Notes: a model not told the origin generated them from the sequence alone. A stretch of DNA of 64,000 nt from Maricurvus nonylphenolicus (GCF_042854845.1 NZ_AP031498.1:2790001-2854000), one strand, 5' to 3'; shown: positions 1 to 9,477, counted from the first letter of the stretch. Made by a program: numbers and translations.

Positions 1-683
1 CCAACACCGGACTCACCCACCAATAATGGATTATTTTTACGTCGACGAGTGAGTACTTGGCTGACCCGCTCAACTTCCAGTTTACGCCCAACCAAAGGAT
101 CAATGCGCCCCAGCATAGCCTCTTCGTTAAGATTGGTCGCATAAGCCTCAAGAGGGCTCTGACTGGGAGACTCGCCGCCTATACCACCTTCATCATCGTG
201 AGTTTCATGGCCGGGTTCTTCAGCATGACCATGTTCGGTTGGACCGGCAACTTTGGATATGCCATGAGTGATAAAATTAACAACGTCGATACGAGCGATA
301 CTTTGCTGTTTAAGGTAGTAAACCGCCTGACTTTCCTGCTCACTGAAAATAGCCACCAGTACATTAGCGCCAGTAACTTCTTTCTTACCCGAGGACTGAA
401 CGTGGAATACCGCTCTCTGTAGGACTCGCTGAAACCCTAAGGTTGGTTGAGTCTCCCTGTCCGTATCTGACTCAGGTATGAGCGGAGTCGTAGAGTCGAC
501 GAACTCAATAAGGTCCTTACGGAGAATGTTGAGATCGGCGCCACATGCCCTCAGCACATTTGCCGCTGATTCGTTATCTATTAATGCCAAGAGCAAGTGC
601 TCAACCGTCATAAATTCATGACGCTTGGAACGTGCCCCTTTGAAGGCGAGATTCAAGGTAACTTCTAAGTCTTTGCTTAGCAT
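1..683 (-). CDS. clpA: ATP-dependent Clp protease ATP-binding subunit ClpA (N-terminal part; runs off the left edge)
   Basis: ClpA is the AAA+ unfoldase that feeds substrates to ClpP in the cytosol. About 227 codons are visible, starting MLSKDLEVTLN at the ATG complementary to 681-683. Residues 1-140 form the double Clp-N repeat domain that binds ClpS. Residues 148-175 are an acidic, histidine-rich linker. The D1 ATPase module then begins (LEAYATNLN), and the sequence leaves the window inside its Walker A motif (GESGVG, residues 222-227). The adaptor gene clpS lies 30 bp upstream on the same strand, the standard clpS-clpA operon. The rest of the gene is outside the window. Confidence 0.95.
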   Translation of the reverse strand, partial: MLSKDLEVTLNLAFKGARSKRHEFMTVEHLLLALIDNESAANVLRACGADLNILRKDLIEFVDSTTPLIPESDTDRETQPTLGFQRVLQRAVFHVQSSGKKEVTGANVLVAIFSEQESQAVYYLKQQSIARIDVVNFITHGISKVAGPTEHGHAEEPGHETHDDEGGIGGESPSQSPLEAYATNLNEEAMLGRIDPLVGRKLEVERVSQVLTRRRKNNPLLVGESGV

Positions 684-713
684 TCTTCGGTAACCTCTAA
701 AGCAATTGCGCCT

Positions 714-1094
714 TTATTCTGAATCATCATCATTTTCAACAACTTCTATTTCACATAATAGCGGATGCTGGCTTTCGCGCGCGTACTGATTGACCTGCGC
801 GGCCTTGGTTTCTGCAATATCACGAGTATAGATACCGCAGACCGCCTTTCCTTCTGTATGCACTTTGAGCATCACTCTGGTGGCTTGTTCCCTATCCATA
901 TAAAAGAAGTGTTCTAGGATCTCGACTACGAAGTCCATCGGTGTATAGTCATCATTCAACATAACGACTTTGTACATGGGGGGACGCTTAAGTGCGGGTT
1001 TTTCCTCCTCTACCGCGAGCCCACCGTCGTAGTCAGGATCTTCGTCAATCCCGTCTTTACTTAATCTTAGTTTAAGATTTCTGATATTACCCAT
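714..1094 (-). CDS. clpS: ATP-dependent Clp protease adaptor ClpS
   Basis: ClpS binds the ClpA N domain and delivers N-degron substrates to ClpAP. The protein has 126 residues with an unstructured acidic N-terminus (to about residue 38) and then the ClpS core. The core includes the MYKVVMLNDDYTPMDFV strand-turn region, whose NDDYTP bears N-degron pocket residues, and the HTEGKAVCGIYTRDIAE segment. It ends in an acidic tail. The gene starts at the ATG complementary to 1092-1094 and is followed by clpA. It is divergent from cspD, an arrangement common in Pseudomonas-like genomes. Confidence 0.96.
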   Translation of the reverse strand: MGNIRNLKLRLSKDGIDEDPDYDGGLAVEEEKPALKRPPMYKVVMLNDDYTPMDFVVEILEHFFYMDREQATRVMLKVHTEGKAVCGIYTRDIAETKAAQVNQYARESQHPLLCEIEVVENDDDSE

Positions 1095-1538
1095 AGCTTT
1101 AGCGACTAATTAAAATCCTTAAATATGCTCTATTGCCACCATTCTACCGTAAAGCTTCTAAATAACCCCATCAAATAGCGCCTATTGACACAATTTATTA
1201 GGTCATATATAAGTGAGAGGCCTTTTATGGAGTATTGGCGACTATTACGTGGTCTTTTTGTCTTTTTATTAGCCAAGACATGTAAAACCACAAAAAACAG
1301 TGCGCTGTATTCATAGCCTGTCACAATCGTTAAACGGCTTGGTTATCAGCAATTGTCATTAAAATGCTGCAGCCTTACAACTGTGACCTATTAATATGGT
1401 CTATAGTTTGTGTGACACGCCAAACGGACAGCGCGCGAAATAAGTAGAACAATATAACAACAATAAAAACGATAATAACGCTCAGATCTAGTTGTACGAG
1501 AAGCGCTTGCACTACAGGTAATAAGGAAGGACCAAGTC
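1095..1538. other. intergenic region between divergent clpS and cspD
   Basis: This 444-bp AT-rich region lies between two divergent genes and should hold both promoters. A 64-codon reading frame on the minus strand (1130-1324) has no recognisable domain and no good ribosome binding site, so I do not call it. A good Shine-Dalgarno (AAGGAAGG, about 1526-1533) precedes cspD. I see no convincing RNA gene. Confidence 0.5.
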
Positions 1539-1814
1539 ATGCCTACAGGTACAGTTAAGTGGTTTAACAATGCAAAGGGTTACGGGTTTATTCTGCCAGA
1601 TGAAGGCGGAGAAGATTTATTTGCCCACTACTCGTCCATCGTTATGGAAGGATACAAAACGCTAAAAGCCGGGCAAATGGTCACCTTTGAGATTATCAAA
1701 GGCGACAAAGGTCTTCATGCAACCAATATTGCATCTGCAAGTGCCAGCACTCCCGCAGCGAGTGCAGATAGTAGCGGCACAACAGATCAGGAAAATCTGG
1801 AAGCGACCACCTAA
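1539..1814 (+). CDS. cspD: cold-shock-domain protein, CspD-like
   Basis: A small single-stranded nucleic-acid binding protein of 91 residues. Residues 1-67 are a cold-shock domain with RNP1 (KGYGFILP; phenylalanine at 18) and RNP2 (DLFAHYSSI). A Ser/Ala-rich tail of about 25 residues follows, as in CspD proteins rather than the 67-70-residue CspA type. CspD in E. coli inhibits replication in stationary phase; that role is assumed from the family. The position next to clpS/clpA matches the conserved cspD-clpS-clpA neighbourhood. The Shine-Dalgarno AAGGAAGG precedes the ATG. Confidence 0.9.
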   Translation: MPTGTVKWFNNAKGYGFILPDEGGEDLFAHYSSIVMEGYKTLKAGQMVTFEIIKGDKGLHATNIASASASTPAASADSSGTTDQENLEATT

Positions 1815-1892
1815 ACGGCACAAGCTTCCAATCGATAAATCTTTCGCCTGTCAGTTAAATCTGACCAAACTTCTAGCGCTTAAGATTTCTAG

Positions 1893-1913
1893 GCGCCATT
1901 ATCGATGGCGCCC
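1893..1913. terminator. hairpin between convergent cspD and icd
   Basis: GGCGCCAT and ATGGCGCC form an 8-bp stem with a 5-nt loop, midway between the convergent cspD and icd ends. No U-tract follows on either strand, so termination is only inferred from the position. Confidence 0.4.
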
Positions 1914-1937
1914 TCTCCCACGCGCTCTTCCATATAG

Positions 1938-3191
1938 CTACATGTGATTGATAATTTCCTCGCCAAACGCCGAACAACTCATCAGCGTTGCACCATCCAT
2001 CAAGCGCTCAAAGTCATAGGTTACTGTTTTGGCACCAATTGCACCTTCCACCCCTTTGACTATCAACTCGGCGGCCTCATTCCAACCTAAATGCCGCAAC
2101 ATCATTTCGGCAGATAAAATCAACGATCCTGGGTTAACCTTATCCTGACCAGTGTACTTAGGAGCAGTACCGTGAGTTGCCTCAAACAATGCCACGGTAT
2201 CCGATAGATTCGCTCCCGGCGCAATGCCAATACCACCGACTTGCGCCGCCAGCGCATCAGATAAGTAGTCACCGTTGAGATTCAGAGTGGCAATGACACT
2301 GTACTCATCTGGGCGTAGAAGCACTTGCTGCAACATGGCATCGGCAATGACATCCTTGACGACAATTTCTTTACCGGTATTGGGGTTATTTAACTTACAC
2401 CATGGGCCCCCATCGATTAATTCAGCACCAAACTCTTCTCGTGCCAGCTCATAGCCCCAATCACAAAAAGCCCCTTCGGTGAATTTCATGATATTGCCTT
2501 TATGGACAAGAGTCAGTGAGGGTAAATCCTGATCGATGGTGTACTGTAACGCCTTGCGTACCAAGCGTTTTGTACCCTCCTCAGAAACCGGCTTGATACC
2601 AATGCCGCAATGATTCTCGAAGCGAATTTTGGTAACACCCATCTCTTCAGTCAAAAAACGGATGACTTTTTGAGCATCATCGCTGTCAGCTTTGTATTCA
2701 ATACCTGCGTAGATATCTTCTGAGTTTTCGCGAAAAATAACCATATTGGTTTTTTGCGGTTCTTTTACTGGGGAAGGTACACCCGTAAACCAACGCACGG
2801 GGCGTTGGCAAACATACAAATCCATTTCCTGACGCAGAGCAACATTAAGAGAACGAAATCCGCCACCTACGGGGGTCGTTAATGGCCCCTTAATGCCAAC
2901 CACGTAAGCTTTGATAGCATCGAGGGTTTCTGCGGGAAACCAGTCTCCCTCATAGCGTTCAGCCGCCTTTTCGCCACAATACACCTCCATCCAGGCAATG
3001 GATTTTGCGCCTCCATAGGCCTTGTTCACCGCCGCATCAGTGACTTTACGCATCACCGGGGTGATATCGATGCCAATGCCGTCACCCTCGACAAAACTGA
3101 TAATAGGCCGATCAGGTACATTAAGTGACTTATCTTCATTTATGCTTATAGGTGTTCCATCTGCAGGAACCTGGATGTGCTGATATCCCAT
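1938..3191 (-). CDS. icd: NADP-dependent isocitrate dehydrogenase
   Basis: Converts isocitrate to 2-oxoglutarate and CO2 with NADP+ in the TCA cycle. At 417 residues it matches the E. coli homodimeric enzyme. Visible landmarks are the substrate loop GGGFRSLNVALRQ (its serine corresponds to the AceK phosphorylation site), the metal-binding NLNGDYLSDALAAQ region, and the C-terminal NADP-binding ATHGTAPKYTGQDKVNPGS segment. The start ATG is preceded by GGGAGAAACCTCA. The gene is monocistronic, convergent with cspD and divergent from rluE. Confidence 0.97.
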   Translation of the reverse strand: MGYQHIQVPADGTPISINEDKSLNVPDRPIISFVEGDGIGIDITPVMRKVTDAAVNKAYGGAKSIAWMEVYCGEKAAERYEGDWFPAETLDAIKAYVVGIKGPLTTPVGGGFRSLNVALRQEMDLYVCQRPVRWFTGVPSPVKEPQKTNMVIFRENSEDIYAGIEYKADSDDAQKVIRFLTEEMGVTKIRFENHCGIGIKPVSEEGTKRLVRKALQYTIDQDLPSLTLVHKGNIMKFTEGAFCDWGYELAREEFGAELIDGGPWCKLNNPNTGKEIVVKDVIADAMLQQVLLRPDEYSVIATLNLNGDYLSDALAAQVGGIGIAPGANLSDTVALFEATHGTAPKYTGQDKVNPGSLILSAEMMLRHLGWNEAAELIVKGVEGAIGAKTVTYDFERLMDGATLMSCSAFGEEIINHM

Positions 3192-3301
3192 TGAGGTTTC
3201 TCCCTGTATTAATCGGTATAATCTTTTCAGTGTAGAACCAATAGATGACAGCCGCGCAACAATGCGTTTACCTATTTCTCTTGTGAGCCTTTAATCCCTC
3301 G

Positions 3302-3934
3302 ATGGCCAAGTTATACCTTTTCAATAAACCCTTTCAGGTACTTTCACAATTTACCGATAGCGAGGGCCGCGATACGCTCGCCAAGTATTTGCCCATAAAA
3401 GACGCCTACCCTGCTGGCCGCCTCGATTACGACAGCGAAGGGCTGTTACTACTTACCGACGAGGGCCAGCTGCAGCATCAGATTAGCCACCCAAAACACA
3501 AACTCCCCAAAACTTATTGGGTGCAGGTCGAGGGGATACCTTCGCGGGAAGCGATTAAATCTTTATGTCAGGGGGTCACGCTTAATGATGGCCCGACACT
3601 ACCCGCAAAAGCCAAACTCATCGATGAGCCCGATTCGCTTTGGCCACGTACCCCACCTATTCGGCAACGTGATAGCATTCCAACCCAATGGCTACAAATT
3701 ACCATTAGCGAGGGGCGTAATCGGCAGGTAAGACGAATGACCGCTGCCGTGGGTCACCCCACCCTGCGCTTGATTCGTGCATCTATTGGCAATTGGCAAC
3801 TGGCTGATTTGCAACCAGGAGACTTCCGACAGGAAACGATTCATCTAGCAGCACCAACAAAACAAAAACCGCGCGGAACACATAACAAAAGAAGTAGCCA
3901 ACCCCGCCACAAACGCCAAAAATCAAGGACATAA
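3302..3934 (+). CDS. rluE: 23S rRNA pseudouridine(2457) synthase RluE
   Basis: Isomerises U2457 of 23S rRNA to pseudouridine. This is a 210-residue RsuA/RluB/E/F family protein with no N-terminal S4 domain, as is typical of RluE. The catalytic motif GRLDYDSEGLL puts the nucleophilic aspartate at residue 42, and the second family motif EGRNRQVRRM lies near residue 140. The C-terminus (about 180-210) is Lys/Arg-rich and likely binds RNA. The gene ends 2 bp before nudJ, so the two are cotranscribed. Confidence 0.93.
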   Translation: MAKLYLFNKPFQVLSQFTDSEGRDTLAKYLPIKDAYPAGRLDYDSEGLLLLTDEGQLQHQISHPKHKLPKTYWVQVEGIPSREAIKSLCQGVTLNDGPTLPAKAKLIDEPDSLWPRTPPIRQRDSIPTQWLQITISEGRNRQVRRMTAAVGHPTLRLIRASIGNWQLADLQPGDFRQETIHLAAPTKQKPRGTHNKRSSQPRHKRQKSRT

Positions 3935-3935
3935 G

Positions 3936-4379
3936 ATGCCAGAGCTACCGCACGCCACAGTTGCCACGATAGTTGAACAGGATGGCAAATTCCTACTGGT
4001 CCACGAGTACAGCAAAGGTCGACTGGTCTACAACCAGCCGGCAGGCCATATCGAAACAGGTGAATCCATCGTCGCTGCAGCTATCAGAGAAACCCAGGAA
4101 GAAACGGGCTGGAAAGTAGAGCCTTCGGCATTTGTCGGCGTCAGTGTCTACCATGCCCCTAACGGCATAAGTTATATCCGTAACACCCTGGCAGCCAAAG
4201 CCTTAAGCCATAACCAGGACCAACCACTCGACCAGGGTATCGAAGCCGCTGTATGGCTGACATACGAAGAAATTCGCGATCGTGTCAATGAACTGCGAAG
4301 CCCTATTGTCCTTAAGGTTATTGAAGACTACAGAGCTGGCAAAACCTATCCGTTGGATCTCATTTACGAGCACAGGTAG
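3936..4379 (+). CDS. nudJ: NUDIX hydrolase, NudJ-like phosphatase
   Basis: A cytosolic NUDIX pyrophosphohydrolase of 147 residues. The Nudix box GX5EX7REXXEEXG is complete at residues 37-58 (G37, E43, R51, E52, E55, E56, G58). The family member NudJ dephosphorylates thiamine pyrimidine pyrophosphate and some nucleoside triphosphates; the substrate here is inferred from similarity and from its position between rluE and mnmA, the same order as in E. coli and Pseudomonas. The start lies just after the rluE stop. Confidence 0.92.
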   Translation: MPELPHATVATIVEQDGKFLLVHEYSKGRLVYNQPAGHIETGESIVAAAIRETQEETGWKVEPSAFVGVSVYHAPNGISYIRNTLAAKALSHNQDQPLDQGIEAAVWLTYEEIRDRVNELRSPIVLKVIEDYRAGKTYPLDLIYEHR

Positions 4380-4435
4380 AATGTGCGCCTAATTTGCACC
4401 ATAGTCAGTGACAGAGTCCTAAAGTAGCGGTATTC

Positions 4436-5593
4436 ATGAGTAACGAGTCATCCAGCCCAACACCTGTTTCAAGCCAAAAAGTCATTGTCGGCATGTCCGG
4501 CGGTGTCGACTCCTCGGTATCAGCCCTTCTGCTACAACAGCAAGGCTACCAGGTAGAAGGCCTGTTTATGAAAAACTGGGATGAGGACGACGGCACTGAA
4601 TACTGCACCGCCAAGGCTGACTTGGCTGATGCTGAAGCCGTCTGCCAAAAACTGGGCATTAAACTGCACACAGCTAACTTTGCCGCCGAATATTGGGACA
4701 ATGTCTTTGAGCACTTCCTGGAAGAGTACAAGGCTGGCAGAACCCCCAACCCGGACATCCTCTGTAACCGAGAAATCAAGTTCAAGGTGTTTCTGGAATA
4801 CGCCCAGATGCTCGGAGCTGAGCTGATCGCCACCGGCCATTACGTACGCCGTGCTGATCGCGATGGCCACACTCACTTGCTTAAAGGCCTGGATGGCAAT
4901 AAAGACCAAAGCTATTTCCTTCATGCCGTGGGTGAAGATGAATTTGCCAAAACCCTGTTTCCTGTTGGTGAGCTGGAAAAACCTGAAGTCCGCCGCCTGG
5001 CAGAAGAGTTCGACCTGATCACCCACAACAAAAAAGACAGTACCGGTATCTGCTTTATCGGCGAGCGCCGTTTTAAAGACTTTCTCGAGCAGTATTTGCC
5101 AGCCCAACCCGGCGAGATACAAACCCCGGATGGCACAGTCATTGGCAAACACTCAGGCCTTATGTATCACACCATAGGTCAGCGCCAGGGGCTGGGTATT
5201 GGCGGCGTTAAAGGTGCCAGCGAAGCCCCATGGTTTGTGGTTGAAAAGGATCTGGATCGCAATGTACTGGTTGCGGCTCAAGGCACGGATCATCCACTGT
5301 TGTTCAGTGATTCCCTGTTGGCTTCTGCCCCCCACTGGATCAACGGCGCGCCAGCAGAAAAAACCTTTCGCTGCACCGCTAAAACTCGCTATCGCCAAGC
5401 CGATCAGGTCTGCACGGTTAACATTACTGAATCCGGACTCAATGTTGAGTTTGATGAACCCCAGCGCGCGGTGACCCCTGGCCAGTCCGTAGTGTTCTAC
5501 CAGGATGATATCTGTATGGGCGGCGCTGTCATTGAAGCCGCCATATCCAAACGTACTGCACAATCCTCTGATGCTGCCTCAAATGCAGTGTAA
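4436..5593 (+). CDS. mnmA: tRNA-specific 2-thiouridylase MnmA
   Basis: Thiolates U34 of tRNA-Lys, tRNA-Glu and tRNA-Gln using ATP and sulfur passed from TusE. The 385-residue protein has the PP-loop GMSGGVDSS at residues 19-27. Its catalytic cysteines are C110 (PDILCN) and C206 (TGICFIGERRF), matching E. coli C102 and C199. The N-terminal extension and Ala/Ser-rich tail are slightly longer than in E. coli. The sulfur donors tusD-C-B-E occur at 53384-54802 in the same window. The gene is followed by hflD. Confidence 0.97.
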   Translation: MSNESSSPTPVSSQKVIVGMSGGVDSSVSALLLQQQGYQVEGLFMKNWDEDDGTEYCTAKADLADAEAVCQKLGIKLHTANFAAEYWDNVFEHFLEEYKAGRTPNPDILCNREIKFKVFLEYAQMLGAELIATGHYVRRADRDGHTHLLKGLDGNKDQSYFLHAVGEDEFAKTLFPVGELEKPEVRRLAEEFDLITHNKKDSTGICFIGERRFKDFLEQYLPAQPGEIQTPDGTVIGKHSGLMYHTIGQRQGLGIGGVKGASEAPWFVVEKDLDRNVLVAAQGTDHPLLFSDSLLASAPHWINGAPAEKTFRCTAKTRYRQADQVCTVNITESGLNVEFDEPQRAVTPGQSVVFYQDDICMGGAVIEAAISKRTAQSSDAASNAV

Positions 5594-5640
5594 GTGACTT
5601 TTCCTATAAGCATTAATTCGAGCCATTCGAGACGAGTATT

Positions 5641-6264
5641 TTGAGCAAAGATTTCCGAGATATTGCAGCCGCTATGGGCGGTATATTCCAAGCTGCCGCC
5701 CTGGTCGAACAACTGGCGAAAACTGGCTACATCCCCTCGCAGCCCTTTGAAGCGTGTATTAATACACTATTTGTTCAAAACCCGGATTCGACCCTAGCCG
5801 TGTATGGCAATGATCTGAACAATATTGAGCACGGCCTAAAAGTCATGGCCGACCTGTTACATCACCACCAAAATCGCGAATACCCGGATACTCTGCGCTA
5901 TGTTCTTGGTATCCTGCATATCCAAAAGAAACTCAGCAACAATAAGGATATGCAAGCTCTGATCGGCCAACGTTTGCAACAAGCCAATCATCAGGCCGAG
6001 CATTTTGGCGTTACCCATGACAATGTGATTTCCAACCTGGCCAGCATCTATACGGATACCCTCAGTAGCTTCCGCTTCCGCATCCAGGTAGTTGGCGACT
6101 TCACCTACCTGCAGCAAGAGCGCATTGCTGCCCAGGTGCGTGCCCTGCTGTTTTCCGGCGTTCGCAGTGCCACCCTGTGGCGCCAGGTGGGCGGCACACG
6201 CCTGCAAATGATCCTTAGCCGCAAAAAGCTGGCTCTGACAGCCGACAATCTACTAAGAAGCTAG
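5641..6264 (+). CDS. hflD: high frequency lysogenization protein HflD
   Basis: A peripheral membrane protein of 207 residues, DUF489 family. In E. coli HflD binds lambda CII and influences lysogenization. The start FRDIAAAMGGIFQAAALVEQ and the central ILHIQKKLSNN segment are typical of the family. The start codon is TTG at 5641. The gene sits between mnmA and purB, its conserved location. Its normal cellular role is not settled. Confidence 0.94.
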   Translation: MSKDFRDIAAAMGGIFQAAALVEQLAKTGYIPSQPFEACINTLFVQNPDSTLAVYGNDLNNIEHGLKVMADLLHHHQNREYPDTLRYVLGILHIQKKLSNNKDMQALIGQRLQQANHQAEHFGVTHDNVISNLASIYTDTLSSFRFRIQVVGDFTYLQQERIAAQVRALLFSGVRSATLWRQVGGTRLQMILSRKKLALTADNLLRS

Positions 6265-6366
6265 CTGAATTTAGCCTGTTTTTCAGGTATGATGCGCGCC
6301 GTTTCAAGGGCTATAGCCGTATTGCTAAGCCCTGTCTTTTACCCAACCCAATGACCGGTTTACATT

Positions 6367-7731
6367 ATGGATCTTTCCGCACTTACCGCAGTGTCCCCAA
6401 TTGATGGCCGTTATGGCAGCAAAACTGCCGATTATCGTGGCATTTTCAGTGAATTTGGCCTGATTCGCGCCCGTGTTGAAGTTGAAATTCGCTGGCTGCA
6501 GCGCCTGGCAGAGCACGCAGGCATTGCCGAAGTAGCCCCATTCAGCGAGGCCACCAACGCCCAGCTTGACGCTATTGTCGACAACTTTAACGTTGACCAC
6601 GCTGCCCGCATCAAGGAAATCGAATCCACCACCAACCACGACGTAAAAGCGGTTGAGTACTTTATTAAAGAGCAGTTCGGTAGCAACGAAGAGCTGGAAG
6701 TGGTTAAAGAGTTTGTACACTTTGCCTGTACCTCTGAAGACATCAACAACCTTTCCCATGCCCTGATGCTGAAAGCTGGCCGCGAAACCCTGATCGCGCA
6801 AATGCAGCAAATTGTTGATGGCATTGCCGATCTGGCGCAAAACTTTGCCGCTGACCCTATGCTGTCTCGCACCCACGGCCAAACAGCCTCTCCAACTACC
6901 GTTGGTAAAGAGCTGGCCAACGTTGTAGCTCGTCTGCGCCGTCAGGTTAAGCAAGCGAAACAAGTTGAGCTGCTGGGTAAAATCAATGGTGCCGTAGGTA
7001 ACTATAACGCCCACCTGTCCGCCTACCCGCAGGTTGACTGGCAGGAAAACGCCCAAGTTTTCGTTGAGAGCCTGGGTCTGACCTGGAACCCATATACCAC
7101 CCAGATTGAGCCACACGACTATATCGCCGAGCTGTTTGACGCCATTGCGCGCTTCAACACCATCCTGATCGATTTTGATCGCGATATCTGGGGCTATATC
7201 TCCCTGGGTTACTTCAAGCAGAAAACCATTGCCGGCGAAGTGGGCTCATCCACCATGCCGCACAAGGTTAACCCAATCGACTTCGAAAACTCTGAAGGTA
7301 ACCTGGGTATAGCCAACGCTGTATTTAGCCACCTGGCCACTAAGCTGCCCGTTTCACGCTGGCAGCGCGACCTGACTGACTCCACTGTGCTGCGCAACAT
7401 GGGTGTGGGTTTTGGTTACAGCGCCATCGCTTACGCCTCTACCCTGAAGGGCATGAGCAAGCTTGAAATCAACCGCGAGCGTCTGGCACAAGACCTGGAT
7501 AACAGCTGGGAAGTTCTGGCTGAGCCGATTCAGACCATTATGCGTCGCTACAATATCGAAGAGCCGTACGAGAAGCTAAAAGCCTTGACCCGTGGCCAAG
7601 CCATCACTCAGGAAGTGATTCAGAACTTCGTTGAGACTCTCGATGTTCCCGAAGAGGCCAAACAAGCCATGCGCGATCTGACGCCTGCCAACTATATTGG
7701 TAACGCTGTCGATCAGGCCAAGGCAATATAA
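6367..7731 (+). CDS. purB: adenylosuccinate lyase
   Basis: Catalyses two beta-eliminations in purine synthesis: SAICAR to AICAR, and adenylosuccinate to AMP. The protein has 454 residues of the fumarase/aspartase superfamily. The signature GSSTMPHKVNP spans residues 293-303 with the catalytic serine at 294 or 295, and the catalytic TH170GQ motif is intact. It follows hflD after a short gap and ends before a strong terminator, matching the mnmA-hflD-purB order of related genomes. Confidence 0.98.
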   Translation: MDLSALTAVSPIDGRYGSKTADYRGIFSEFGLIRARVEVEIRWLQRLAEHAGIAEVAPFSEATNAQLDAIVDNFNVDHAARIKEIESTTNHDVKAVEYFIKEQFGSNEELEVVKEFVHFACTSEDINNLSHALMLKAGRETLIAQMQQIVDGIADLAQNFAADPMLSRTHGQTASPTTVGKELANVVARLRRQVKQAKQVELLGKINGAVGNYNAHLSAYPQVDWQENAQVFVESLGLTWNPYTTQIEPHDYIAELFDAIARFNTILIDFDRDIWGYISLGYFKQKTIAGEVGSSTMPHKVNPIDFENSEGNLGIANAVFSHLATKLPVSRWQRDLTDSTVLRNMGVGFGYSAIAYASTLKGMSKLEINRERLAQDLDNSWEVLAEPIQTIMRRYNIEEPYEKLKALTRGQAITQEVIQNFVETLDVPEEAKQAMRDLTPANYIGNAVDQAKAI

Positions 7732-7747
7732 CGCCCCTCGACTCCTC

Positions 7748-7776
7748 AAACGGCCTGCTATGCAGGCCGTTTTTGT
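7748..7776 (+). terminator. Rho-independent terminator after purB
   Basis: A stem of about 9-11 bp (AAACGGCCTGC with GCAGGCCGTTT, loop TAT) is followed by a T-run. It lies 17 bp after the purB stop and 22 bp before roxA. Confidence 0.85.
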
Positions 7777-7797
7777 TTCTGCATATGGCGAATACAG

Positions 7798-8976
7798 ATG
7801 ACTAAACCACTGGCCTTTCTCGGCGACATCCCCGTTCAAACCTTCCTCAATGAATATTGGCAGAAGAAACCGCTGCTTATTCGCAATGCTTTTCCAGAAC
7901 TGGAATCGCCGATATCAGCTGATGAACTGGCGGGGCTGGCCCTGGAAGAAGAGGTTGAGTCACGCATCATCGTTGAGCAAGGCCAAACTGGTGCCTGGGA
8001 ACTGCAATGTGGGCCTTTTGCGGAAGATCACTTCTCGAAAATGCCGAAATCGCACTGGACGCTGCTAGTCCAGGCGGTTGATCACTGGGTACCTGAAGTC
8101 GAAGCTATGCTCGACTATTTCAGGTTTATACCCAGCTGGCGCCTCGATGACATTATGTTTAGCTACGCCCCTGATGGTGGCAGTGTCGGCCCCCACTTCG
8201 ATCAGTACGACGTCTTTTTGTTACAAACCGAAGGTCAGCGTCACTGGCGCTTGGGGCAAATCTGTGATGCCGGATCTACGTGTCTGGACGACACACCCCT
8301 GCATATTCTGCAACAGTTTGAGCCTCAACCACAGGCTGACTGGGTCTTAAACCCAGGCGATATGCTTTATATCCCCCCACAACTCGCTCACTGGGGAATC
8401 GCCCAAGATGACAACTGCATCACCATGTCTGTCGGCTTTAGAGCGCCTAGCCATGGCGAAATTCTTACCGAATTCAGCCAGGAAATTGCCTCACAACTTA
8501 CTGAGGATCAACGCTATACCGACACCAGCTTAAGCGAGGAATCTCACCCTGGCGAAATCCCCCAAGCAGCAATAGAAAACCTGAAAGCCATTATTGAAAA
8601 TCAGCTGGATAACCCACAGGAACTTGGTAACTGGTTTGGACGTTTAATGACAAGCCCTAAATATGAGGAAGACGCCTCCCCAGACAACTTTGATGAAGAC
8701 GATTACGCCGATATCATCGAAGCGCTTCAAGCGGGGCAAGTTCTCGAGCGTCGCGCCAGTGCCAGGCTCGCCTTCTCAATCAAAGATAAAACCAGGGATA
8801 CGGCTACCCTTTTCTTCGATGGGCAGAGCCAGCCATGCACAATTGACTTCGCCAAGCAGCTATGTGATAAAAGGGTTCTGGCCTTTGAAGATTTGGCCCC
8901 GGCACAGCAAAGCAATATAAACGCTAAATTGCTTTCTGAGCTCTTGGCATTTGAAGTGTTTTATCTCGCCGACTAA
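7798..8976 (+). CDS. roxA: ribosomal protein uL16 3-hydroxylase (JmjC/cupin family, RoxA/YcfD)
   Basis: A 2-oxoglutarate/Fe(II)-dependent oxygenase; E. coli YcfD hydroxylates an arginine of ribosomal protein uL16. The 392-residue protein carries the metal triad H133-x-D135 (GPHFDQYD) and H198 (QLAHWG), in the YcfD pattern. The C-terminal half (about 215-392) is the winged-helix-like and dimerisation region of the family. It follows the purB terminator, its usual neighbourhood in Pseudomonas-like genomes. Two downstream genes, a GNAT and a DUF7931-like gene, may be cotranscribed. Confidence 0.93.
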   Translation: MTKPLAFLGDIPVQTFLNEYWQKKPLLIRNAFPELESPISADELAGLALEEEVESRIIVEQGQTGAWELQCGPFAEDHFSKMPKSHWTLLVQAVDHWVPEVEAMLDYFRFIPSWRLDDIMFSYAPDGGSVGPHFDQYDVFLLQTEGQRHWRLGQICDAGSTCLDDTPLHILQQFEPQPQADWVLNPGDMLYIPPQLAHWGIAQDDNCITMSVGFRAPSHGEILTEFSQEIASQLTEDQRYTDTSLSEESHPGEIPQAAIENLKAIIENQLDNPQELGNWFGRLMTSPKYEEDASPDNFDEDDYADIIEALQAGQVLERRASARLAFSIKDKTRDTATLFFDGQSQPCTIDFAKQLCDKRVLAFEDLAPAQQSNINAKLLSELLAFEVFYLAD

Positions 8977-9037
8977 GCGCCTATCCTCTGTACCTTTCAC
9001 AAACAGCTCCCAACCCTCAAGATTTGAACAAGCAATA

Positions 9038-9475
9038 ATGATAATTAAAATTATTGACTGGGAAATTGAATCGTCTGCGGCAACCAATTTACGTAGAGAA
9101 GTGTTTATTGTTGAGCAGAAGGTTCCAGAATCTGATGAGTTGGACAACCAGGATCAACACGCCACCCATTTTATTGGAATTGATCCGACAACCAATACCG
9201 TCACAGCTTGTGCTCGTCTACTAAACAGCGGCCAGATTGGTCGCGTTGCCGTAAAAAAGGAATTTAGACATCGGGGCTATGGACAACAACTCATGGATTA
9301 CATCATCGAGTACGCCACCCAAAACAATTACCCTACACTGTTTTTACATGCCCAAGTGCAGACCCAGGCATTTTATCGTAAGCTGGGATTTAGCCCTGTT
9401 GGCGATACATTTATGGATGCCGGTATTTTGCATCAGTCCATGCAAATCGCTGAAGACACTGCAGGAGAGAATTAG
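9038..9475 (+). CDS. GNAT family N-acetyltransferase
   Basis: A 145-residue acetyl-CoA dependent acyltransferase. The family loop RHRGYGQQL (R/Q-x-x-G-x-G/A) and the terminal QAFYRKLGFSPVG motif are clear. The N-terminus (LRREVFIVEQ...DELDNQD) resembles the YjcF/ElaA-like branch. I start it at the ATG at 9038. An in-frame start at 8951 would add 29 residues without family similarity and overlap the end of roxA. The substrate is unknown. The next gene begins 2 bp after the stop. Confidence 0.88.
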   Translation: MIIKIIDWEIESSAATNLRREVFIVEQKVPESDELDNQDQHATHFIGIDPTTNTVTACARLLNSGQIGRVAVKKEFRHRGYGQQLMDYIIEYATQNNYPTLFLHAQVQTQAFYRKLGFSPVGDTFMDAGILHQSMQIAEDTAGEN

Positions 9476-9477
9476 CC

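Noticed and set aside
1130..1324. 64-codon minus-strand frame upstream of clpS
   Set aside because: No ribosome binding site, no domain, and it lies in the promoter-bearing divergent region.
6325..7116. 263-codon minus-strand frame
   Set aside because: It is antisense to purB, which is complete and conserved.
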